Below are positions 1-5,500 of a DNA stretch of 7,400 nt, piece after piece (the stretch's first letter is position 1; each line of letters starts with the position of its first letter). A program made the translations under genes and the position numbers. A model generated the notes under the pieces. It was given only the letters and a program-made list of their open reading frames with translations, made no database searches and had not been told where the DNA came from. This DNA comes from Acidimicrobiia bacterium (GTDB lineage Bacteria > Actinomycetota > Acidimicrobiia > Acidimicrobiales > Iamiaceae), in NCBI GenBank assembly GCA_019247975.1, contig JAFBAD010000213.1, positions 1 through 7,400 of the forward strand. The letters are read 5' to 3'.

Positions 1-87
1 GACGAGGCGGAGAAGCGCTTCGAGGAGGAGGCGCAGGGCAAGGAGCGCTACGAGGAGGGCCACGACCGGCCGGACGGCGGGACGTGA
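1..87 (+). CDS. C-terminal end of an unidentified charged protein (5' truncated)
   Basis: Frame 1 is open from the left edge to a TGA at 85-87 and encodes 28 residues, a highly charged Glu/Lys/Arg-rich tail (it contains KRFEEEAQGKERYEEG) ending in DGGT. I do not recognise the protein. The tail looks hydrophilic and possibly helical, so it could be the cytoplasmic end of a larger protein. Its stop codon overlaps the GTG start of the next gene in the arrangement GTGA, which argues that the frame is genuine and that the two genes are translated together. The evidence is only the open frame, its overlap with the next start and its composition. No function is assigned. Confidence 0.5.
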   Translation, partial: DEAEKRFEEEAQGKERYEEGHDRPDGGT

Positions 88-293
88 CCGGTCTCATCGC
101 GGTCGTCGCCGCGCTCATCGCCGTGGCGATCGTCGCGTGGCTCTTCCTGCGCGAGCGCCACCCACCGGACAACGAGAACTGGCCGGTCGAGCGGACCAGC
201 GCCAGCGAGCAGATGTACGGCGGCGTGGGCGGGGTCGACCGCCCGGCCGGGCCCGATGCGGAATCGATGGAGGGCCCCGATCCGCGAAGCTGA
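84..293 (+). CDS. small single-pass membrane protein, hypothetical
   Basis: This 69-residue protein has one strongly hydrophobic segment at about residues 3-22 (LIAVVAALIAVAIVAWLFL), followed by an Arg-rich flank (RERH) and a polar tail of about 45 residues that includes the patch NENWPVERTSASEQMYGG. The positive residues just after the segment suggest an N-out, C-in signal-anchor with a cytoplasmic tail. The start is GTG at 84, overlapping the upstream stop by 4 nt, so translation is probably coupled. The stop is 11 nt before the chosen start of the LLM oxidoreductase, consistent with one transcript. I do not recognise a family. Small membrane proteins like this can be subunits or anchors of a neighbouring complex, but nothing here shows that. 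An overlapping minus-strand frame covers part of the region and is judged to be a shadow. Confidence 0.65.
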   Translation: MTGLIAVVAALIAVAIVAWLFLRERHPPDNENWPVERTSASEQMYGGVGGVDRPAGPDAESMEGPDPRS

Positions 294-295
294 GG
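292..295 (+). promoter_or_regulatory. candidate ribosome binding site for LLM oxidoreductase 1
   Basis: GAGG lies 9 nt before the ATG at 305 and overlaps the stop codon (TGA 291-293) of the preceding gene. It is the only Shine-Dalgarno-like stretch nearby and favours ATG 305 over GTG 299 (3 nt away, too close). ATG 308 is also possible. Confidence 0.4.
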
Positions 296-304
296 CGCGT
301 GTTC

Positions 305-1270
305 ATGATGCGCTTCGACATGCGCGCCCCGTCCACGGGTGCACCGGCTGACGAGCTGTACGCCACTGCGCTCGACATGGCCTCGTGGGCCGAGTCGCGC
401 GGCTGCTTGAGCGCGGTCGTGTGCGAGCACCACGCGGCGGAAGACGGGTACCTCCCGTCACCCCTGACGCTGGCCAGCGCGATGGCGGCCCGCACCACGT
501 CGCTGACGATCACGGTCGCGGTGGCGCTGCTGCCGCTCTACGACCCGGTGCGGCTGGCCGAGGAGATGGCGGTCATCGACATCATCAGCCGGGGCCGGGT
601 GATGTACGTCGCCGCGATCGGCTACCGGCCGGTCGAGTACGAGATGTACGGCGTCGAGTTCGGACGGCGGGGCAAGATCGCCGAGGAGAAGCTCGGGGTG
701 CTGCTCCGGGCCAAGACCGGCGAGCCCTTCGAGCTCGACGGCCGGCGCATCCACGTGACGCCGCCGCCGTACACGCCGGGCGGGCCGATGATCGCCTGGG
801 GCGGCGGGAGCGTGGCGGCCGCGCAGCGGGCCGGCCGGCACGGCCTCGGCTTCTTCGCCGAGGGCGGCGGCGAGGACCTGGTCGCGGTGTACGAGGAGGC
901 CGCGCGGGCCGCCGGACACGAGCCCGGCCTGTGCATGGTGCCGCCGCTCGACACCGCGACGACGGTGTTCGTCGCGCACGACGTCGACCAGGCGTGGGAC
1001 GAGCTCGGCCCGTACCTCATGCACGACGTGCAGGCCTACGCCGCGTGGAACGTCGGCAAGACCCAGGTCGCGAGCATCTCGTCCGCCACCACCGCGGAGG
1101 AGCTCCGCAAGGAGGACCGCACCCACCGCATCCTGTCGGTCGACCAGGCGATCGAGTCGGTGCGAGGCGGTGCTCCCCTGCAGCTGCACCCGCTCATCGG
1201 CGGCCTCCCCCCGGAGATCGCGTGGCGCTACCTCCAGACCGTCGCGGACGACGTACTCCCCGCAACCTGA
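305..1270 (+). CDS. LLM-class flavin/F420-dependent oxidoreductase 1
   Basis: This is a 321-residue protein of the bacterial luciferase-like (LLM) TIM-barrel superfamily, predicted cytoplasmic. Members bind reduced FMN or F420 and oxidise or reduce small organic substrates. Family signs are the EHH motif at residues 41-43 followed by DGYLPSP (47-53), the segment PVRLAEEMAVIDIISRGRV (81-99), which matches the luciferase consensus helix and GR turn, the loop AIGYRPVEYEMYGV (104-117), GGG at 166-168, and a C-terminal GGLPPEIAW (299-307) typical of one LLM subgroup. Length is normal. Start options are GTG 299, ATG 305 and ATG 308; 305 has the best-placed GAGG. The gene follows the small membrane protein by 11 nt and ends inside a hairpin shared with the convergent MaoC gene. 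Whether it uses F420 or FMN, and its substrate, cannot be decided here. The long frame extending it upstream to 137 merely runs through the previous gene. Confidence 0.88.
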   Translation: MMRFDMRAPSTGAPADELYATALDMASWAESRGCLSAVVCEHHAAEDGYLPSPLTLASAMAARTTSLTITVAVALLPLYDPVRLAEEMAVIDIISRGRVMYVAAIGYRPVEYEMYGVEFGRRGKIAEEKLGVLLRAKTGEPFELDGRRIHVTPPPYTPGGPMIAWGGGSVAAAQRAGRHGLGFFAEGGGEDLVAVYEEAARAAGHEPGLCMVPPLDTATTVFVAHDVDQAWDELGPYLMHDVQAYAAWNVGKTQVASISSATTAEELRKEDRTHRILSVDQAIESVRGGAPLQLHPLIGGLPPEIAWRYLQTVADDVLPAT

Positions 1271-1308
1271 AGGCAATAGCGGTCGGAATCCGACCGGTAT
1301 TGCCTTCA
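1268..1308. terminator. stop-to-stop hairpin, probable bidirectional terminator
   Basis: The left arm at 1268-1286 begins TGAAGGCAATA and the right arm at 1290-1308 ends TATTGCCTTCA. The arms pair over 19 bp with one mismatch (C at 1280 against G at 1296) around a 3-nt AAT loop. The outermost three bases are the TGA stop of LLM oxidoreductase 1 (1268-1270) and, on the other strand, the TGA stop of the MaoC gene (1306-1308). Neither side is followed by a T-run, so it is not a textbook rho-independent terminator, but U-poor hairpin terminators are reported in actinobacteria. Its place between two convergent genes makes a shared terminator the simplest reading; an mRNA 3'-end stabiliser is the alternative. 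Confidence 0.8.
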
Positions 1309-2145
1309 GAAACGGAGCTCGGCGAGGCCGTCGGTGATGACGGTGGCGCCGGCGGACTCGGCGGTGAAGGTGATGGTGCGATCGTCGGCGCGGGCGACGT
1401 GGACGGTGACGTCCTCGCCGACGAAGGTCGGCGCCGCGAAGCGCACCGCGACCCGCCGAACCCGATCCGGGTCACCACCCGCCGCGAGGGCCACGACCCC
1501 CTGCGCGCACAGCGCCATCGTGGCGAGGCCGTGGAGGAAGGGCCGGTCGAACCCGGTGCGGCGGGCGGCCTCGACGTCGAAGTGGTGCTCGCTCCAGTCG
1601 CCCGAGACCTCGGCGTAGCGGCGGGGCATGTCCTCGTCGACGGTCACGACGTGATCGCCGACGGGCTGCAGCACCACGTCGGCGCCCACCTTGTGCGCAG
1701 GGGCCGGCTCCCCCACCGGTTCGGCGGTCGCGCCGAGGAGGACCGTCGTCCACCACTGCTCCGCGACCAACTCGCCCTCCGAGTCATGCGTGCCGTAGTG
1801 CATGGTGACGATGGCGTGGCGGCCACCCCGCCGGCAACCGGTCGCCTCGACCCACGTCTGGAGCTCCTCGCCCGGGACGATGGGCCGGTGCAGCACCACG
1901 TCGTGCTCACCGTGCACACCGCCCGACATCGTGCCCTTCACCGCCTGCGGCACGAGCTCGGCGAACGCCGCTGACTGCGCCTCCCAGATCTGCGTGACGA
2001 TCGCGACCGGCGGCACCGCGCTCCCCGCCACCGGCCCGGCGTTCGGATCAGCGGTCGCCTGCGCGTAGGCGCGCACGAGGTCCGCATCGAGCCGACCGGG
2101 GAACGGGCCGAGCCGTCGGCCGAGCACCACACCAGGTCCGCTCAT
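1306..2145 (-). CDS. two-hotdog MaoC-type acyl dehydratase / enoyl-CoA hydratase
   Basis: This is a 279-residue cytoplasmic protein with two hotdog halves. The N-terminal half (about 10-140) resembles the FAS1-like dehydratase domain, with the helix HGEHDVVLHRPIVPGE at 78-93. The C-terminal half (about 165-275) is a MaoC/R-hydratase domain with YAEVSGDWSEHHFD (177-190) and GFDRPFLHGLATM (198-210). Asp183 and His188 match the catalytic Asp and His of the hydratase-2 motif (GDxNPxH); the usual Asn is Ser185. The expected reaction is hydration of a 2-enoyl-CoA to the (R)-3-hydroxyacyl-CoA, or the reverse, as in fatty-acid or steroid side-chain beta-oxidation. ATG 2145 fits the family N-terminus (LGRRLGPFPGR), though it lacks a clear Shine-Dalgarno. 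An upstream in-frame ATG at 2214 has GGAAG 4 nt before it and would add 23 residues. The gene is divergent from LLM oxidoreductase 2. Confidence 0.88.
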   Translation of the reverse strand: MSGPGVVLGRRLGPFPGRLDADLVRAYAQATADPNAGPVAGSAVPPVAIVTQIWEAQSAAFAELVPQAVKGTMSGGVHGEHDVVLHRPIVPGEELQTWVEATGCRRGGRHAIVTMHYGTHDSEGELVAEQWWTTVLLGATAEPVGEPAPAHKVGADVVLQPVGDHVVTVDEDMPRRYAEVSGDWSEHHFDVEAARRTGFDRPFLHGLATMALCAQGVVALAAGGDPDRVRRVAVRFAAPTFVGEDVTVHVARADDRTITFTAESAGATVITDGLAELRF

Positions 2146-2269
2146 CGCCACGCGCCGGCCGACGCTACCGACATCGGCATCCGACCAGCGTTCTCGGCGC
2201 AGTTCGGAGCGCATGACGCTTCCAACCGGGCCAATTTCGGAATGGGGGGCGGCGCGACAGGATGCACGG
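2146..2269. promoter_or_regulatory. divergent intergenic region between MaoC and LLM oxidoreductase 2
   Basis: This 124-bp stretch separates two head-to-head genes and should carry the promoter(s) of the MaoC gene (leftward) and of the LLM2-alcohol dehydrogenase pair (rightward). It includes a relatively AT-rich patch at about 2221-2244. I could not find a convincing -35/-10 pair on either strand. A short imperfect palindrome (CCGACATCGG, 2168-2177) might be part of an operator, but it is too weak to call. If the MaoC gene starts at 2214, the free region shrinks to about 55 bp. Confidence 0.45.
2259..2262 (+). promoter_or_regulatory. ribosome binding site for LLM oxidoreductase 2
   Basis: AGGA sits 7 nt before the ATG at 2270, normal spacing. 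It supports the start giving MHIDVMV, the expected first strand of an LLM barrel, over the upstream in-frame ATG at 2213, which would add 19 residues unlike the family. Confidence 0.6.
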
Positions 2270-3301
2270 ATGCACATCGACGTGATGGTGACCTCGTCCC
2301 GCTGGTCGGCGGTCGCCGAGCTGGCCCGGAGCCTCGAGTCCGAGGGGTTTTCGGGCCTGCTCTTCACCGAGTCCGGCCAGACCCCGTGGATGAAGCTGGC
2401 CGCCGCCGCCACCGCAGCCCCGACGCTGGACCTGAGCACCGGCGTCGCGGTCGCGTTCCCACGCAGCCCGATGGTCACCGCCTCGCTCGCCTGGGAGCTG
2501 GCCGAGGAGACCGAGGGCCGCTTCCGCCTCGGCCTCGGCAGCCAGGTCAAGGCCCACATCGAGCGCCGCTACTCGTCGGAGTTCGATCCGCCCGGCCCCC
2601 GGCTGAAGGACTACGTGCTCGCGGTGCGGGCCTGCCTGCGGGCCTTCGCCGGCGAGGGGGCGCTGCACCACGAGGGGCCCTACTACAACCTCACGCTGCT
2701 CCCACCGACGTGGGCGCCGAGACCCCACCCCCACCCGGTACCGATCGACGTCTCCGCGGTCGGTCCGTGGATGTGCGCGATGGCCGGCGAGGTCGCCGAC
2801 GGCCTCCACGTCCACCCGCTGCACTCCCTCCCCTACCTGCACGACCGGCTCCTCCCGGCGGTCGCCGAGGGTGCGGCGCGGGCCGGCCGCGACCCGTCCG
2901 AGGTCGAGCTCACCATCCCCGTCTTCGCGGTGCCGGGCGACACCCCGGAGGAGCAGGCGTCGATGCTCGCCCTGGCCCGCACGCAGGTCGCGTTCTACGG
3001 CTCGACCCGCAACTACGCCTTCCAGTTCGACGACCTCGGCTTCGAGGGGACGTCGGCGAAGCTCAACGAGCGCCTCAAGGCCGGCGACCTGAACGGGATG
3101 GCCTCGACGATCACCGACGAGATGCTCGAGCACTTCGCGGTGGTCGCCCGGTGGGACGAGCTCGCCGACCGGCTGCTCGAGCGCTACCGCGGCGTCGCAA
3201 CCCGCCTCGTCATGTACACCGGGGAGCCCTCGATCCGCGGCGACGAGAAGGCGCTGGGCCGCTGGGGCGAGGTCGCCCGCGCCGTCCGGTCGGCCCAGTA
3301 G
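2270..3301 (+). CDS. LLM-class F420-dependent oxidoreductase 2 (resembles the TIGR03617/MSMEG_2256 group)
   Basis: This is a 343-residue soluble LLM-family protein. The first strand MHIDVMV (1-7) is followed by the helix of the barrel's first unit and GLLFTESGQTPW (29-40). FPRSPMVTASLAWELAEETEGRFRLGLGSQVKAHIERRYS runs from 63 to 102; the LGLGSQVKAHIERRYS part is characteristic of the F420-dependent subgroup I know as TIGR03617, a family recalled rather than searched. A C-terminal GEVADGLHVHPLHS lies at 173-186. The expected role is hydride transfer between F420 and an alcohol, ketone or enoyl-type substrate; the substrate is unknown. It differs strongly from LLM oxidoreductase 1, with no EHH motif and a different C-terminus, so it is not a recent duplicate. 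It is first in a tight pair: the alcohol dehydrogenase starts 2 nt after its TAG stop. F420 use is inferred from the family. Confidence 0.88.
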   Translation: MHIDVMVTSSRWSAVAELARSLESEGFSGLLFTESGQTPWMKLAAAATAAPTLDLSTGVAVAFPRSPMVTASLAWELAEETEGRFRLGLGSQVKAHIERRYSSEFDPPGPRLKDYVLAVRACLRAFAGEGALHHEGPYYNLTLLPPTWAPRPHPHPVPIDVSAVGPWMCAMAGEVADGLHVHPLHSLPYLHDRLLPAVAEGAARAGRDPSEVELTIPVFAVPGDTPEEQASMLALARTQVAFYGSTRNYAFQFDDLGFEGTSAKLNERLKAGDLNGMASTITDEMLEHFAVVARWDELADRLLERYRGVATRLVMYTGEPSIRGDEKALGRWGEVARAVRSAQ

Positions 3302-3303
3302 CC

Positions 3304-4293
3304 GTGCGCGCCGCCGTCCTCGACGAGGACCACACCTTCGACGTCGCGGACGTCGCCGACCCGACGCCCGCCCCCGACGAGCTCGTCCTGCAGGTGCGGG
3401 CGTGCGGCATCTGCGGGTCGGACCTGAAGTCGCACACGATGATGCCGCCGGGCTCCGTGCTGGGTCACGAGTTCTGCGGCGACGTGGTGGCGGTCGGGAC
3501 CGACGCGCGCGACCGCTGGCGGGAGGGCCAGCTCGTGGCTGCCCTCCCGATCGTGGCGTGCGGCCGTTGCCGGTGGTGCCTCGCCGACGAGCCGCTGCAC
3601 TGCGAGCGGGTGGACCTGCTCGGCGTGGGTGGCTCGGCCGGCGCGTTCGCCGAGTACGTGCGGGTCGGCGCCGACCAGTCGGTGCTCCTCGACGAGTCCG
3701 TCGGCGATCACGGTGCGATCGTCGAGCCGCTGGCGGTCGGTCTCCACACCGTCGAGGCCGCGCAGATCCGCACCGGCGACCGGGTCCTCGTCATCGGCGG
3801 TGGGAACGTCGGCGCCGCGGTCACCTTCTGGTGCCGGCGCCTCGGCGCGGCGGAGGTCGTCGTCAGCGACCCGGTGGCGTCGCGGCGGGAGGCGGCCGGG
3901 CTCTGGGGCGCGACCGACGCCCACGACCCGGCCGAGGGCCGGCCGCATCCGGGCTTCGACGTGGTGATCGAGTGCGTCGGCGCGCCGGGTCTGATCCAGG
4001 CGGCGATCGACGCGACCGCGGTGCACGGACGGGTCGTGGTCGCCGGCGTGTGCACGGCGCCCGATGCGGTCGTGCCCCTGACCGCGATCATGAAGGAGGT
4101 CGACGTCCGCTTCGCGGTCTACTACCGCGGTCGCGAGTTCGCCGCGGCCGCGTCCGTGCTCAACGGCGGGGCGTTCGACGCGGATGCGTTCGTCACCGGC
4201 GCGGTCGGTCTCGGCGGCGTCAGCGGCGCGTTCGCTCGGCTGCTCGCCGGGAGCGACGAGCGCAAGGTGCTGGTGCGACCCGGGCTGGGCTAA
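3304..4293 (+). CDS. zinc-dependent medium-chain alcohol dehydrogenase
   Basis: This is a 329-residue medium-chain dehydrogenase/reductase of the sorbitol/threonine dehydrogenase type, oxidising an alcohol to a ketone or aldehyde with NAD(P). Catalytic zinc ligands are Cys37 in ACGICGSD (33-40), His55-Glu56 in GHE (54-56) and Glu141 in EPLAVG (141-146). The structural zinc site is complete: Cys86, Cys89, Cys92 and Cys100. The Rossmann motif GGGNVG is at 165-170, and Asp189 at the end of the second strand (VVVSDP) favours NAD over NADP. It is slightly short compared with the usual 340-360 residues but has no missing motif. The start is GTG 3304, giving the standard N-terminus (V)RAAVL. There is no clear Shine-Dalgarno, so it probably depends on translation of the gene ending 2 nt upstream. 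Its TAA stop overlaps the stop of the convergent P450. The substrate is unknown; pairing with an LLM enzyme suggests a hydroxylated intermediate. Confidence 0.92.
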   Translation: MRAAVLDEDHTFDVADVADPTPAPDELVLQVRACGICGSDLKSHTMMPPGSVLGHEFCGDVVAVGTDARDRWREGQLVAALPIVACGRCRWCLADEPLHCERVDLLGVGGSAGAFAEYVRVGADQSVLLDESVGDHGAIVEPLAVGLHTVEAAQIRTGDRVLVIGGGNVGAAVTFWCRRLGAAEVVVSDPVASRREAAGLWGATDAHDPAEGRPHPGFDVVIECVGAPGLIQAAIDATAVHGRVVVAGVCTAPDAVVPLTAIMKEVDVRFAVYYRGREFAAAASVLNGGAFDADAFVTGAVGLGGVSGAFARLLAGSDERKVLVRPGLG

Positions 4294-5500
4294 TGCTCAG
4301 GCGTGAAGTGCACCGGCAGGTGCTTGGGCCCTGAGATGAACGTCGACGGCAGCCACTCGGTCGGGCCCGCCGGCCGCAGGTCGACGAGCCGCGTCAGCAG
4401 CTCACGCAGGATCGAGTGGATCTCGATGCGGGCGATGTGCGCACCGAGGCAGAAGTGCGGACCGCCTCCGCCGAACGCGACGTGCTCGTTCGGCGTGCGG
4501 GCGAGATCGAGCTCGGCTGCGGTCGGGCCGAAGGCCTCCGGGTCCCGGTTCGCCGAGCCGTAGTACATGACGACCTTCTGGCCGGCCTCGATCGCCACAC
4601 CGCCGACCGCAGTGGCCTGCTGCGCCGTCCGCCGCATGTAGACGACCGGGCTGATCCAGCGCAGGAGCTCCTCGACCGCGGTCGCCAGCCGCCCGTCGAG
4701 GTCCTCATCAGCCAGGCCAGCTGGTCGGGGTGGGCGAACAGCGTGTCGATCGCGCCGGCCACGAGGTTGCGGGTGGTGTCGCCGCCGGCGTCGATGAGCA
4801 GCAGGAAGAACAGGTTGAAATCGATGACGTCGAGCTCGCGGTCGTCGACGGACGCAGTCGCGATGATCGTCGCCAGGTCGTCCTCCGGCTCGGCCCGCTT
4901 CCGCTCCCAGACCTCACGGGCGTAGCCGAACATCCGGGCCACCGCCATCAGCGCAGCCCCTGCCTCCTGCGACTCGGGGGACGCGTGGATCGCCTCGGTC
5001 AGGCCGTACAGCTCGACGCCGTCCTCGAGCGGGATGCCGAGCATGTCCGCGATGACGTACGAGGGCATCAGCCCGGCGATGTCGGTGACGAGATCGCACT
5101 CGCCGCGACCCGCGACGCCGTCGATGATCTGCGCAGCCAGCTCCGCGATGCGCGGCCGCATGGCCTTGGCCGCACGGGGGATGAACTCGGGCGCCACGAG
5201 CTTGCGCAGGCCCGTGTGCTCCGGTGGATCGGCCGAGATCATCATCTGGTGGTGATCGCTCTCGATGCCGTCGGCGTTGTCCGGGATCATGATCCCGCTG
5301 ACCGACGAGAACGTCTGCGGCTCCCGGCCCACCGCCTTCACGTCGCGGTAGCGGGTGACCGCCCAGAAGCCCGGACCGCCGTCTTCGGGGTGCCAGTGCA
5401 CGGGGTCGTGCTCGCGCAGCCACGCGAACTGCTCGTGGGGCTGGCCGGCCGCGAACGACGCCGGGTCGAGCAGCGCGATGGTCGGCGCGGTCGGGCTCAC
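4290..5500 (-). pseudogene. cytochrome P450 (CYP124/125/142-like) interrupted by a one-nucleotide frameshift
   Basis: The gene reads as a full-length P450 of about 403 residues if one missing nucleotide is restored near 4703-4720. Codons from GTG 5500 encode residues 1-265: the C-helix motif DPPEHTGLRKLV (91-102) with His95 and Arg99 for the heme propionates, then the I-helix AGGDTTRN (238-245). The downstream frame then encodes the rest: ExxR (Glu278-Arg281 in AVEELLRW) and the heme loop FGGGGPHFCLGAHIAR (343-358) with thiolate Cys351. Without the fix the upstream frame runs to a stop at 4394, giving a 368-residue protein with a foreign tail and no heme cysteine. The TTRN I-helix and the heme loop with one extra residue resemble CYP124, CYP125 and CYP142, which hydroxylate methyl-branched or sterol side chains; the substrate is inferred. 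A sequencing error and true decay cannot be told apart. The GTG overlaps the CoA-transferase stop. Confidence 0.85.
4703..4720 (-). other. frameshift site within the P450
   Basis: On the minus strand the frame ending ...HPDQLAWLM (through 4706) must move to the frame beginning DLDGRLATAVEELLRW (from 4703). This equals loss of one base or gain of two. The downstream frame is also open through ADEDLDGRL, so the exact position cannot be fixed. There is no X-XXY-YYZ slippery heptamer here, so programmed -1 slippage is not supported. Confidence 0.8.

Noticed and set aside
115..513. Minus-strand open frame of 132 codons opposite the small membrane protein and LLM oxidoreductase 1
   Set aside because: Arg/Ala/Pro-rich composition, no recognisable motif, and it lies opposite two genes with clear family or membrane signals; a typical shadow in GC-rich DNA.
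385..1974. Plus-strand open frame of 529 codons
   Set aside because: It runs through LLM oxidoreductase 1 in another frame, through the hairpin, and antisense to the MaoC gene; its product is a low-complexity Arg/Gly/Ala string.
2168..2177. Short palindrome CCGACATCGG as a regulator operator
   Set aside because: Only 4-bp arms with an imperfect centre, expected by chance in DNA this GC-rich.
2165..3133. Minus-strand open frame of 322 codons opposite LLM oxidoreductase 2
   Set aside because: No family motifs, composition driven by codon bias of the real gene on the other strand.
4706..4720. Programmed -1 ribosomal frameshift in the P450
   Set aside because: No slippery heptamer and no obvious downstream stimulatory structure; P450s are not known to use recoding. 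A base deletion or sequence error is simpler.
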